From positions 1-64,000 of the forward strand of contig WQZU01000002.1 in assembly GCA_009780575.1 (NCBI GenBank): 64,000 nucleotides of DNA. Reading direction: 5' to 3'. The DNA comes from Candidatus Methanomicula labiotermitis. GTDB taxonomy: Archaea; Thermoplasmatota; Thermoplasmata; Methanomassiliicoccales; Methanomethylophilaceae. The notes below the pieces were generated by a model. That model saw nothing but the letters and a program-made list of their open reading frames with translations. It did no database searches and was not told the origin of the DNA. Below, in pieces: positions 8,901 to 17,588 of this stretch; position 1 is the first letter of the stretch; every line of letters begins with the position of its first letter. A program made the translations under genes and the position numbers.

Positions 8901-9365
8901 TCCTCCTGCGGCGCGTATCGGTCCCGCGAATATCAGATCCAGGTAATCGGTGCCGTCGCTGTTCTTCTTTATCTTCGTGTCCGCCAATCCTTCGAGCGGC
9001 GCCACAAGTATGCCTTCCGTAAGCACCGCCAATCCGACGCGTATCGCTCTGTCTATCGCCTTCTCTTTGCTCTCGGCCGGTTTTTTTGCGATCTCCTTTG
9101 CAATGAGCAATGATACGACCTCTCTGTTCCCGTGCTCTTCGGTCAATCTTCTTATACTGTCGGAGACGCCTTCCACGTTCCAATCCGATAAAAGCTTCTC
9201 AACGCGCGATGCAAGGTCCTCCGCCTGAGGTATCTCCACTTTCAGCTGAGGATCGAGACCTCTTCTCCGTGCCTTCTTTGCAACGGCGTAACATTCCTCG
9301 TTCTTTTTACTGAGCTCATCAAAATAAGTTTGCATCCTGTCGCTGCAGACAACCTTTCCGCTCAT
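6000..9365 (-). CDS. polC: DNA polymerase II (PolD) large subunit DP2
   Basis: A 1121-residue catalytic subunit of the D-family replicative polymerase of Euryarchaeota. The catalytic motif NCDGDEDS lies at about residues 871-878 and is intact; this is a known intein site but no intein is present. A zinc-binding motif CTSCNHISVMSSCDKC lies at about 648-663 and another Cys pair set (CAKCNEKYRR ... CKCG) near 1040. The C-terminus KVKKCKLSDFF resembles a PCNA-interacting peptide. The start ATG overlaps the stop of the NOG1-like gene by 4 bases (ATGA), so the two are translationally coupled. The small subunit DP1 is not in the window. Confidence 0.97.
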   Translation of the reverse strand: MSGKVVCSDRMQTYFDELSKKNEECYAVAKKARRRGLDPQLKVEIPQAEDLASRVEKLLSDWNVEGVSDSIRRLTEEHGNREVVSLLIAKEIAKKPAESKEKAIDRAIRVGLAVLTEGILVAPLEGLADTKIKKNSDGTDYLDLIFAGPIRAAGGTGQAMSVLIADVVRRELNIGRYIPLREEVQRFHEEIPLYKQCQHLQYLPSANEIELIVNNCPVCIDGEGTEDAEISGYRDLPRIETNKVRGGACLVIAEGLCQKAAKVKKHVDSLGIDGWDFIGEFISQKKSDDDRDPDPKVIKPADKYLKDIVAGRPIFGHPSRVGGFRLRYGRGRTCGLAAIALSPASMYALDEFPALGTQVKIERPGKAGAVTPCDSIEGPILLLKNGDLVQCSTKEEVLEIRDRISEIVDIGEILIPFGEFSENNHKLVPCGYTTEWHKQELKAKGDLPNDWFSPTYENAKKMSADLGVPLHPAFNLFWSDVPLEKLKELREFILKNGRFIDGSLVMMNAHEKSVLEDLGALHTVVSERIVIKDPLPLMDGLGLRADGETITEKTPFDGECSLDAVSRAMGIEVRARAVTRIGSRMARPEKAKERRMNPPVHALFPVGKEPGSRREMNSAISVSKTTTGSISRGSEKRKGVQIDVGTRRCTSCNHISVMSSCDKCGSYAKFERYERMTDNENLVDIEVIYNRALERLGVRSLPELKCVEGLSSKTKVPEALEKGILRAANDVFVFKDGTIRFDMTDVPITHFRPREIELSVEKAIDLGYTHDMHGNPLINDRQICELKVQDIVPADACGDYMVKVSKFIDDMLEKHYGLERFYNAGKRGDLLGHLAIGLAPHTSGGILCRIIGYTKACGGYAHPFFHAAKRRNCDGDEDSIILMLDGLINFSRDFLPDRRGGLMDAPLVLTTRLDPNEIDKEAHNIDCSFEYPLEFYKAAMDVKDPKEVEGIMDLVSGRIGTERQYEGLGFTHDTDDISEGPQHSVYTTLETMMDKMEAQLNLGKKIRAVDERDVATRVIDKHFLPDMAGNLRSFSAQSIRCAKCNEKYRRIPLSGKCKCGYGLILTVHEASVKKYLEVSKAVGEKYGLSEYTRQRIAVLEMSMDSLFNNDKVKKCKLSDFF

Positions 9366-10333
9366 TCCGATTCCTCGAACTGCACTCTTTTCAATCTGCT
9401 CACTATGTTCTGAGTCAGCTCATCCATGTTCTCTCCCGTTTCCGCGGAGAATTTGAACCTGTCGCTGCTGCTTTTGAACATGTCCGACTTGCTTTCCGCT
9501 ATTATTATCGGTACACCGGGAAAACCCTTCTCCACGGAATCCAGAAGGGCAAGCTGTTTATCCATGGAATATCCGCATGATTCGGACGGATCAAGTATGA
9601 AGACGAGCACATGCGTCAGGTATTTCAGCGCAAGTATGGCTTGTCTCTCTATATCATTCCTGTCGTCAAGGTCCCGGTCCAAAAGTCCGGGGGTATCGAT
9701 GATCTGATACTTTCTCCAGCCGTCCTGTATGTGCCCTATGATTATTCCCTTCGTTGTGAACGGATACGGCGCTATTTCAGGCGCCGCTGTGCTCAGGACC
9801 GACACCAGCTTGCTTTTTCCCACGTTCGGGAATCCGGCTATAACGGCCGTTGCAACGTTCGGATCGATGAAAGGCATGGTCCTGAACTTGTTCTTGGCGT
9901 TCTGAAGGAACATAAGGTCCTTGGATATCTGCCTCAGTATGGATGACAGTCTGCCGTAGAATCCGCTTCTTATGCTTTCCACGTATGCCGGATCCTTTGT
10001 ACGCCTGAGATTCCTGAGGCTCTCGTTCTTCAGTTTCTCGGCCCTGTTGGCAGCCCAGTTCATCGCCCCGAGCGATCGCTTGTATTGGTCGATGCCGATG
10101 ACGATGTCCACCAGTTCGGGAAAGAAATCATTTTCCTTTTCCATTCTGGGGAAACGGTCAACGTATTCTCTCAATGTCGTTACAATGATGTCTCCCGATG
10201 CCGTGACCTTTGCCAACGCCGTCTTCTTCTTCTGGTCGAAGACGGTCGCACCGCTCTTTTGGATCTTTGACGCTCTGTGGAACGCCTTGTCCATAAGCTC
10301 GTCCGATGTCAGAACGGTGGGTATCGAGGCCAT
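9362..10333 (-). CDS. NOG1-like GTPase
   Basis: A 323-residue Obg/NOG1-type GTPase, a family linked to large-subunit ribosome assembly. The N-terminal helical domain (about 1-150) precedes the G domain: G1 FPNVGKSK at 168-175, G3 DTPG at 213-216, and SKSD at 281-284 in the place of the usual NKxD. The open frame extends 93 codons upstream into the neighbouring gene, but a TATA element at 10355-10364 predicts transcription starting at the ATG at 10333, giving a leaderless mRNA; ATG 10351 is an alternative. It is followed, with a 4-base overlap, by the DP2 gene. Confidence 0.88.
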   Translation of the reverse strand: MASIPTVLTSDELMDKAFHRASKIQKSGATVFDQKKKTALAKVTASGDIIVTTLREYVDRFPRMEKENDFFPELVDIVIGIDQYKRSLGAMNWAANRAEKLKNESLRNLRRTKDPAYVESIRSGFYGRLSSILRQISKDLMFLQNAKNKFRTMPFIDPNVATAVIAGFPNVGKSKLVSVLSTAAPEIAPYPFTTKGIIIGHIQDGWRKYQIIDTPGLLDRDLDDRNDIERQAILALKYLTHVLVFILDPSESCGYSMDKQLALLDSVEKGFPGVPIIIAESKSDMFKSSSDRFKFSAETGENMDELTQNIVSRLKRVQFEESE

Positions 10334-10354
10334 GTCATGTGATATGGTCATACG

Positions 10355-10364
10355 TTTAAATATT
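10355..10364 (-). promoter_or_regulatory. TATA box of the NOG1-polC unit
   Basis: On the minus strand the sequence reads AATATTTAAA, centred about 26 bases before the ATG at 10333. This spacing supports a leaderless start and argues against the longer open frame. Confidence 0.55.
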
Positions 10365-10481
10365 ATCGGAAACCGCCTGTAACGCGTACGCACACGCCGA
10401 ACAAATTGTAAAAAACAACGCTCCGGATAACGCGGATTCCGGAGTTCGGTGTTTTCTGTTGCATGCGTCGCTGATATCGCG

Positions 10482-13400
10482 TCAGGCGGCCTCCCGTTTT
10501 GCCTTTTCAAATGTGATCCTGAACAACCAGATATCCGTTTTTTTATCTGAGTCCGCTTTGAACATGGGCGGCACAAGATGGCTCGGAAATTCTTCAAGGA
10601 CCAATCCTGCATGCACTTTCCATGTGTTCCCTCCTTCCTTTCCGAACAGGTTCTTCAGAGCGGTGATGTTGCATTCTATCGAAACGCCTGCGGTTATTCC
10701 GTCTATGTTTCCCATACTTCCGAGTATCTTCGGCGTGGTGATCTGAGCGAAGACCATGGTCCGGAAATAGACGTCATCGTGGATTATCTGCCTCGGCGTC
10801 ATTCCCGTGGGATTGTCGATGTTGTTCATCATCGAAGTTATCTGACCTATTATCCATTTCAGTCCGTCCCTCACGAATTCTTTACCGATGGCGATCGAGA
10901 ACCGTATGCCTGCGTGCGCGGAACCGCTCATATCGGATACCACGATCTCAATGAACACCGATGCGCTCACCACACATTCGGCTATCATATTGATCGCGTT
11001 CTCAATGGTCACTTCAACAACTCTCTTCAGAAAGAGCGCCACGCCGTCCGGTCCGACGATCTTCATACCCATTTCCGCGAACACTTTGCCGGCAGCGTCG
11101 ATCACACAATTGGCTATCGCCGCCCGCATGGGGTTGCCGCCGGTGTACTTGTTTCCGTTGTCCGCATTCTTCGTCTGCTTCTTGAAGACCCATTTAGCGG
11201 ACGCATCGGTCTCCCGCTGCCATGTCGTATCATCATTCTTGCTGTCAGACTTTATCGGCGTTACGTCAACAACCCGGCCGTCAGCATCATACAGCGTCAC
11301 GGATTCCTTGTTATTGTTCAGGAACTGTCCTGGGAATGTTATCACCGTTCTCTCGCCGGGACCGAGGACCACGTTCTTTATTTCATATGATTTCCCGCTC
11401 GACGAAGTAACGAGAGTATAACCTTCAAGATCGACCTTTGAGACCGTGGAGTTATACAGTTCGACCCATTCGTTATCATTGTCCGGACCGGGCGGATTGA
11501 GTTCGAATTCGTTTATCACAACTCCGTAAACATACGGAACGTTATACTTCAGTTCAAAACCGGCATCCAGGCTTCCTTTCGCACCGGGTATCGGCAGCGG
11601 GATGTTGGACAATATGCTCTTGAGGGAGGGTATATCGGTCAATCGGAATTCCAGTTCATCGTATTGGACGATCTGAGGCATCACCGCATGCAGGTCGGTG
11701 TCGCGGAATGTTCCGTTTATCTCCACTATATGTTTTCTGACTTTCATGAACGGATCGATGACCACATCCAGATACCATGATTCCGCCGTTGCGGATATCC
11801 CTCCGCAGAAGGCGAACTTCGACTCCTTGTCCTTCTTTATGTCCAGTGATACGCAGAGCAGCACTCCGAACACAGGCAGCGTTAGTTTCAGCTTGACGGT
11901 ACTGGAACGATTCTTTATCTCTCCGACTATGTCGGTTATGACCTCCAGTTTCAGTCCGTATATGTTAACGCCAAACGTTTGTTTTCCAAGCGTGATTATG
12001 AGGTCGGTGACCATGTTGCCGAAGAATTCTCCCATAAGGTCGCCTATCAGATTTCCCAGCTTTTCGAGCGGACCCATGATGATGTCATAGAGTTTCATCA
12101 GAAGATCTCCGACGAACTCAACGATGCGCATCACCGCATTCGTAATGGTATTGAGGATGCTCTTGGCCAGCCTGATCAGTTCGAAAAGAGGTCCGAGAAG
12201 AGGCTCTATAATCTTCATAGCCAGTGCTATGAGGTCACCGATCACTGTTGTGCTTGGTTCATAATAAACGCCTGCCAATGCCCAGCCGCTCATGACAGGT
12301 ACCGCAATATCGAATTCGGAATACGAAACTCCGCTGACGGCGGCGTCATATGTTCCGAGCATCATCATAAGCGAGGACGCAGATTCCGCGCGATAGTTCA
12401 CGGCGGCGGTCACATGTATCCTGAACATTGACGAGTAAGATGCTTCCCGATCTTCGAAGAAACCGACGTAGTGCACATTCTCTTTGTTCTCGCTTGGTGA
12501 TTCTATCTTCACGTTAAGGTCAATGTTACAGTCCAGCGAAACATATTCTTTCACGACCGATCCTTTGCCGTCATCCAATATGAATGAATCCGCGAAGGGA
12601 AGTTCATACACTCCCATTACATTAAGAGAAGCGTATGCGGCCATCTCTTCGACGAGCATGATCATCTTCTTTTCAAGCAGCGGAAAAAGACCGAGCCGGT
12701 CGATGCCGTATCTGATAAGCATCACGGTCACATCCTTGAACAGCGAATTGCCGTTTTTCTCAACCGAGTTCAATATGCTTTCGAACATATCCATCCGTTC
12801 ATCCGCGAGGCACTGATATTCTTCAATGGCGTCGACAACATCGTGCGAGAGCATCATACGGTCAACGATGGAATCCAAAACGGAAGGGTCCAAGGGCATT
12901 CCGTACTCCTTTTTCACATGGTCGGTTACAGTTGCCGCTATCGCGGATCTTATATTGTTCTTCATTGCGGATATGCCGAACAGACTGTCGGCGCCCGATT
13001 CCATTTGTTTATACAGGGACACATAGAAAGGATCGACGATCCTGTCCAGCCTGACCGTTTCCTCCATCCGGTCTTCGACGGCGGATCTCTGCGCCGAGAT
13101 CGCTGTGCGTATAGCGTTGGTGACAGTGTCCGAGAAACCTTCCGTGTCATACGGATCGCATGATATCCTTATCGTCCCGAGTCCGTAGGATCCGGCCAGA
13201 CCGATGGCTATCATGTTCACGGTCATGGTAAGCATATCCCTGATCTCGTTGCGTTCCGAGCGATATTTATTCATGAAACCGTTCCATCCGCTCCAGTTCA
13301 GAACGTCAACGTTCGGGTAATTGAATGATACGCTGAATTCCGGTATTGTTATTACCGTATCGCCAACGCCGGTCATCTCAAACTCCGCGGAAGGGAGATC

Positions 13401-14525
13401 GAGCGTACCTTTGGATCCGTTGAGAAGGTAACGGTATTCCGATTCCGGTATCCCGTTGTCGGACATCGCCGACATAAGAGAATTCCGCACGGTCTCGACC
13501 TCATTACCGGTGACCGCTTTGTACATCCAATCCCATGCCTTCCTGAGGGAGTCCATCACAGTGTCAACTATATCCAATATCTTCGTGAGCATGAAATAGT
13601 CCATCCATCCCAGTATCAGGTCGTCGGCGATACCGACGAGCGTCTGTGCGAACACGGCACCGAGGTCCATTTCCACGTATCCGTTGCCGAACGCGATGAG
13701 TTCCGCGGCGTCCACGTATTCTCTGCAGGTGAGATCGAACTCATCATCCGATACTGTGCGGAGATACGTCGTCTCAGCGATGGACAGCGCTATGCGGTAC
13801 GCCAGTTTCACATCGTTATCGGTGATTATCGCATTCGTTCCTCTCTCTCCGTACTCGGACACCGCGCCGTATCCTGACATCACGCGATGCTGTGCCAGCG
13901 ATGTTAATTGATATGTCATCAGTTCTGTTATCAGCGACCACGGACCGGTGATGGATTGTTCGAACAGCGAAGCATTCCGCAGAAGCATCGGGAGCGCCGA
14001 CATACTATCGGCGCTTACGTCCATATGTTTGACCGTGTTTCCGGCTGAGGTGGTAATTTTCAGATCGATGTCACCGTCCGCACGGAAACACGACGGACTG
14101 ACGCCGCTTGACGAGAACGCGTCATCGGACGCGACCTTCATCGATCCGACGCTCAGTTCGATGTCATATGAGATGACACTGACAACAGTTCCGGCAGCTC
14201 TCATCGGAAATTGAAAATCGATCCATTTTTTCAGGCGTGCGTCGAACGTATCAAATCTTTCCTCAAGACCTCCGGTCGATGTTTCACGGCTCATGTCAAG
14301 GATCATCTCGCCCATTCCTCTCTCAACGACCTCCTTCACGACATCCATCGCATCGCTCACGGAGTTCATCTCGTCCCGCATGCTGTCCATGTTGTCCTGC
14401 GTCTTCTCTATCGATGCGGCGACAACGCCGTAAAATCCGGCGAGTATCAGCAGCGTGACGGCTATCATCGCAAACGGCATATTCCCTTTCCGGGATGTTC
14501 TGCGATCCATCGGTCTTCGGTACAT
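10482..14525 (-). CDS. giant membrane-anchored extracellular protein with lamin-tail domain
   Basis: A 1347-residue protein of no family I recognise as a whole. Residues about 17-38 form a single N-terminal membrane helix after a short basic segment, followed by a heptad-like stretch (about 40-75); the rest is probably extracellular. Several amphipathic helical stretches (near 790-850, with repeated LGNLIGDLMGEF-like text) suggest coiled-coil or membrane-associated structure. Residues about 1000-1115 match the lamin-tail domain pattern: VVINEFELNPPGP, NEWVELYN, LEGYTL, LGPGERTVIT and a VTLYDADGRVVD-like strand. Such domains occur in secreted archaeal and bacterial proteins. It is a single-gene unit, divergent from the lipid operon at 14649. 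Confidence 0.75.
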   Translation of the reverse strand: MYRRPMDRRTSRKGNMPFAMIAVTLLILAGFYGVVAASIEKTQDNMDSMRDEMNSVSDAMDVVKEVVERGMGEMILDMSRETSTGGLEERFDTFDARLKKWIDFQFPMRAAGTVVSVISYDIELSVGSMKVASDDAFSSSGVSPSCFRADGDIDLKITTSAGNTVKHMDVSADSMSALPMLLRNASLFEQSITGPWSLITELMTYQLTSLAQHRVMSGYGAVSEYGERGTNAIITDNDVKLAYRIALSIAETTYLRTVSDDEFDLTCREYVDAAELIAFGNGYVEMDLGAVFAQTLVGIADDLILGWMDYFMLTKILDIVDTVMDSLRKAWDWMYKAVTGNEVETVRNSLMSAMSDNGIPESEYRYLLNGSKGTLDLPSAEFEMTGVGDTVITIPEFSVSFNYPNVDVLNWSGWNGFMNKYRSERNEIRDMLTMTVNMIAIGLAGSYGLGTIRISCDPYDTEGFSDTVTNAIRTAISAQRSAVEDRMEETVRLDRIVDPFYVSLYKQMESGADSLFGISAMKNNIRSAIAATVTDHVKKEYGMPLDPSVLDSIVDRMMLSHDVVDAIEEYQCLADERMDMFESILNSVEKNGNSLFKDVTVMLIRYGIDRLGLFPLLEKKMIMLVEEMAAYASLNVMGVYELPFADSFILDDGKGSVVKEYVSLDCNIDLNVKIESPSENKENVHYVGFFEDREASYSSMFRIHVTAAVNYRAESASSLMMMLGTYDAAVSGVSYSEFDIAVPVMSGWALAGVYYEPSTTVIGDLIALAMKIIEPLLGPLFELIRLAKSILNTITNAVMRIVEFVGDLLMKLYDIIMGPLEKLGNLIGDLMGEFFGNMVTDLIITLGKQTFGVNIYGLKLEVITDIVGEIKNRSSTVKLKLTLPVFGVLLCVSLDIKKDKESKFAFCGGISATAESWYLDVVIDPFMKVRKHIVEINGTFRDTDLHAVMPQIVQYDELEFRLTDIPSLKSILSNIPLPIPGAKGSLDAGFELKYNVPYVYGVVINEFELNPPGPDNDNEWVELYNSTVSKVDLEGYTLVTSSSGKSYEIKNVVLGPGERTVITFPGQFLNNNKESVTLYDADGRVVDVTPIKSDSKNDDTTWQRETDASAKWVFKKQTKNADNGNKYTGGNPMRAAIANCVIDAAGKVFAEMGMKIVGPDGVALFLKRVVEVTIENAINMIAECVVSASVFIEIVVSDMSGSAHAGIRFSIAIGKEFVRDGLKWIIGQITSMMNNIDNPTGMTPRQIIHDDVYFRTMVFAQITTPKILGSMGNIDGITAGVSIECNITALKNLFGKEGGNTWKVHAGLVLEEFPSHLVPPMFKADSDKKTDIWLFRITFEKAKREAA

Positions 14526-14605
14526 ACTTCATGACTCTATGCCAACGATTATTAGAGGTCACATTACAGTTAGCTTAACTTCCGCGGTGCGCGCGCACAT
14601 GAGCA

Positions 14606-14618
14606 ATCATTATATGCA
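14606..14618 (+). promoter_or_regulatory. TATA box of the tetraether lipid operon
   Basis: ATCATTATATGCA at 14606-14618 is the best TATA match in the divergent 123-base gap and predicts transcription from about 14638, leaving a leader near 11 nt before the ATG at 14649. Confidence 0.5.
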
Positions 14619-14648
14619 TTCAGGCCAATCACAGCAGACAGGGTAATC

Positions 14649-16208
14649 ATGACCGCTAAAGACTATGGGGTCCAGAAGGGCCTTCCCAAACAAACGATGT
14701 CCATCTGTCCGGAGTGCAAAAAATTACTGACGGCAACGCTCTCGGAGAAAGACGGAAAGGTCTGTATAGAAAAGGTGTGCCCCGAGCACGGTTCGTTCAG
14801 TGATATATACTGGTCGGACGCGGAACTGTTCCTGAAGGCGGAAAGGTTCGCTTATGACGGCATAGGCCTCAAAAACCCGACGGACAAGAGTATTTCCAGT
14901 AAGAACGTTTCCGTCAACATCGGCGGTAAAGAATTTGATCTGCTCACTTGCACGGCACTCGCCAACATCGATCTTACGAACAGATGCAACATGAACTGCC
15001 CGATATGCTTTGCGAACGCCAATCAGGCCGGTTATGTTTACGAACCGGATTATGATACGATAGTTGAGATGCTGAAGATGCTCAGGTCCGAGCGTCCCAT
15101 AAAATGCACCGCGGTCCAATTCTCCGGAGGAGAACCGACGATACACCCGAGATTCACGGACCTGATCAAAAAAGCCAAGGAGTTGGGATTCGCACAGGTT
15201 CAGGCGGCAACCAACGGGATCAAATTCGCAAAGGATTTCGAACTTCTCAAAGCGTCACAGGAAGCCGGTCTGAACACGATATACCTTTCATTTGACGGCG
15301 TATCCGATGAAATATATATTCAGGCAAGGGACAGGAAGATGCTCGACATCAAACTGAAGGTGCTTGAAAATTTAAGAAAACTTGAAAAACCTCCGTCCGT
15401 CGTTCTTGTGCCGACGATCGTCCGCGGAGTGAATGACAAACAGATAGGCGACATAATCAATTTCGCACTTGAGAACTCGGACATCATACGCGCGGTCAAT
15501 TTCCAGCCGGTTGCGTTCACCGGACGTATAACGAAGGAGGAACTGTCGAAAGGAAGGTTCACTCTTCCCGATCTGATATATGAAGAAGGCAAACAGACCG
15601 GATACACGACGAAGGACGACTGGTTCCCGGTACCGGTGGTCGCACCGATCTCAAAGCTGGCGTCACTGATGCTCGGAGTGAATAAAGTAACGTTCACAAC
15701 ACATCCGCACTGCGGCATAGCCACATATCTTTTCCGCGACGATAAAGGCAATATAACGCCAATGACAAGATTCATCGACGCGGAGAAGCTGTCAAAAGGA
15801 TTCTACGCAGTGGCGGAGGTTGCGGAAAGGGCCAAATTCAAAAAGCTGCTTGTATACAGGATCCTGAAAATGGTCAGAGGATGCATACACGAAGACAAGA
15901 TGCCGGAAGGGATGACCATGAAGAAGTTCATGAAATTCATGAGACTCATTGTGAGTGACAAAAGCAAAGAGACGCTCGCCGAATTCTCATGGGGAATGAT
16001 AATGATCGGAGGTATGCACTTCCAGGACAGTTACAACTACGACGTGGAAAGGGTAAGGAGATGCGGCGTCCACTATGCGACGCCCGATCTCAGAGTGATA
16101 CCGTTCTGCGCATACAACGGCGGCCCGGAATACCGCGCTGAAATTGAAAGTAAATTCTCCGTTCCGCTGGACGAATGGAAAGCAAGACACGGGGACGAAA
16201 ATTGCTGA
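14649..16208 (+). CDS. tes: radical SAM tetraether lipid synthase-like protein
   Basis: A 519-residue radical SAM enzyme of the MJ0619/Tes family, which joins the phytanyl chains of two archaeol lipids to make tetraethers (GDGT). The radical SAM cluster motif is Cys113-x3-Cys117-x2-Cys120 (RCNMNCPICF), followed by SGGEP at 159-163. The N-terminal Cys20, Cys23, Cys39 and Cys44, and further cysteines near the C-terminus, fit the extra metal sites known in Tes. Members were formerly annotated as pterin dimethyltransferases. The directly following ferredoxin (start 8 bases after the stop) and the geranylgeranyl reductase make the lipid role more likely than the pterin role. Confidence 0.82.
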   Translation: MTAKDYGVQKGLPKQTMSICPECKKLLTATLSEKDGKVCIEKVCPEHGSFSDIYWSDAELFLKAERFAYDGIGLKNPTDKSISSKNVSVNIGGKEFDLLTCTALANIDLTNRCNMNCPICFANANQAGYVYEPDYDTIVEMLKMLRSERPIKCTAVQFSGGEPTIHPRFTDLIKKAKELGFAQVQAATNGIKFAKDFELLKASQEAGLNTIYLSFDGVSDEIYIQARDRKMLDIKLKVLENLRKLEKPPSVVLVPTIVRGVNDKQIGDIINFALENSDIIRAVNFQPVAFTGRITKEELSKGRFTLPDLIYEEGKQTGYTTKDDWFPVPVVAPISKLASLMLGVNKVTFTTHPHCGIATYLFRDDKGNITPMTRFIDAEKLSKGFYAVAEVAERAKFKKLLVYRILKMVRGCIHEDKMPEGMTMKKFMKFMRLIVSDKSKETLAEFSWGMIMIGGMHFQDSYNYDVERVRRCGVHYATPDLRVIPFCAYNGGPEYRAEIESKFSVPLDEWKARHGDENC

Positions 16209-16215
16209 GGTGATC

Positions 16216-16389
16216 ATGATGAAGATATCATACGACAAGTGTCTGCATTGCGGGTGTTGCGTTGGTTCATGCCCTAAGAACGCGATATATCTGAACGACT
16301 ATGTGCTGGAATTCAACAAAGACTGCAACAATTGCGGGCGCTGTGTCAAACTCTGCCCTGTCGGCGCATTGGAAACGGAGCGTGCCTGA
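16216..16389 (+). CDS. 2[4Fe-4S] ferredoxin
   Basis: A 57-residue bacterial-type ferredoxin with two CxxCxxCxxxCP motifs, at Cys9-19 and Cys37-47. A start is available at ATG 16216 or 16219 behind GAGGTGAT; the first was taken. It ends directly at the start of the geranylgeranyl reductase (stop 16387-16389, ATG 16390). Reduction of archaeal isoprenoid chains and the Tes reaction both need low-potential electrons, so this protein is the likely donor for one or both neighbours, which is inference from context. Confidence 0.93.
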   Translation: MMKISYDKCLHCGCCVGSCPKNAIYLNDYVLEFNKDCNNCGRCVKLCPVGALETERA

Positions 16390-17580
16390 ATGAAGAAACT
16401 CAAATGCGACATTGTAGTGGTCGGCGGAGGCCCCGGAGGGAGCATGGCGGCCAAATATGCGGCGCTCGGCGGCCTTGATGTGATCATGATCGAGAAAAAG
16501 GCGGAGATCGGGTCGCCGCTGAGATGCGCGGAAGGCGTCTCGAAGAAATGGCTGTCCGAGATCGGTGTGGAACCGGATCCGAAATGGATATGCGCGGACA
16601 TGGCAGGTGCAACGATAAGATCGCCGAGCGGTTTCACGTTCCAGCTTGACGAGAGCAAGGCCGGCGCGGAGGTCGGTTACGTTTTGGAAAGGCACAAGTT
16701 CGATAAAGCCTTGGCAGAACAGGCGGCGGTCGCCGGCGCAAAGATCATGATGCGGACCGGGTGCACCGGCGTGATCAAAAAGGACGGGAAACTGATCGGG
16801 ATAAAAGCAAGGAGCATGGGCGAGGAGATCGAAATACACGCGAAATGCATAGTCGCCGCAGACGGCTTCGAATCGCAGGTCGCAAGATGGGCGGGTATTG
16901 ACACATCCCTTGATGCGAAGGACATCGACACATGCATACAATACAGGATGGCGAACATCGACATCGATCCTAAGTACTGCGAATTTGTTATAGGTTCGGC
17001 TGCACCGGGAGGATACATCTGGATATTCCCCAAGGGAGAGCGTATCGCCAACGTCGGAATAGGCGTGCAGGTTGCAAAATGCAAACACGGATCGGATCCC
17101 AAATATTATCTGGACAAATTCATCGAGAAAGACAAACGCCTGAAGAACGGTCAGATACTGGAGATCGTCGGAGGCGGCGTATCCACATGCCCCGGTCTTG
17201 AGGAATCAACGGCAGACAACCTTGTTCTGGTAGGTGATGCGGCAAGGATCATAGACCCTATAACCGGGGGCGGAATAGCGCACGCCTGCAGAACCGGTAT
17301 GTACGCCGGCAAAGTGTTAACGGATTGCGCGAAGAATGGCGATTTCTCCAAGAGCGCGTTGAAGCCGTACGAGAAGATGTGGCGCGACAGGATGGAAGAC
17401 AAACTGTACCGCAACTGGATGGCAAAGGAAAGGTTCGCGTCACTGTCCGACGATGTTCTAGACGATCTGGTAAAGATGATGGGCGAGTCCGACATAGGAG
17501 AGGTCAACGTACACAATCTTCTGAAAGCGATAAAGGAGAAATATCCGGAGATCGTCGAAGGTTTCGAAGATCTGATATGA
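16390..17580 (+). CDS. geranylgeranyl reductase family FAD-dependent protein
   Basis: A 396-residue flavoprotein of the digeranylgeranylglycerophospholipid reductase family, which saturates the isoprenoid chains of archaeal membrane lipids. The FAD-binding GGGPGG motif is at residues 12-17 in IVVVGGGPGGSMAAKYAA; the second FAD motif LVGDAARIIDPITGGGIAHA is at about 278-297; the substrate-site segment near CAEGVSKKW (47-55) is also typical. It is the last gene of the tes-ferredoxin-reductase unit and converges on mevalonate kinase with an 8-base gap. Confidence 0.92.
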   Translation: MKKLKCDIVVVGGGPGGSMAAKYAALGGLDVIMIEKKAEIGSPLRCAEGVSKKWLSEIGVEPDPKWICADMAGATIRSPSGFTFQLDESKAGAEVGYVLERHKFDKALAEQAAVAGAKIMMRTGCTGVIKKDGKLIGIKARSMGEEIEIHAKCIVAADGFESQVARWAGIDTSLDAKDIDTCIQYRMANIDIDPKYCEFVIGSAAPGGYIWIFPKGERIANVGIGVQVAKCKHGSDPKYYLDKFIEKDKRLKNGQILEIVGGGVSTCPGLEESTADNLVLVGDAARIIDPITGGGIAHACRTGMYAGKVLTDCAKNGDFSKSALKPYEKMWRDRMEDKLYRNWMAKERFASLSDDVLDDLVKMMGESDIGEVNVHNLLKAIKEKYPEIVEGFEDLI

Positions 17581-17588
17581 TCCGGAAC

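Noticed and set aside
6000-9365. Intein in the DP2 gene
   Set aside because: The catalytic NCDGDEDS region is uninterrupted and total length (1121) is that of an intein-free protein; the same applies to rtcB.
10334-10612. Longer N-terminus for the NOG1-like GTPase
   Set aside because: The extra 93 residues overlap the neighbouring gene, are Arg/Cys-rich and unlike the family, and lie upstream of the TATA box.
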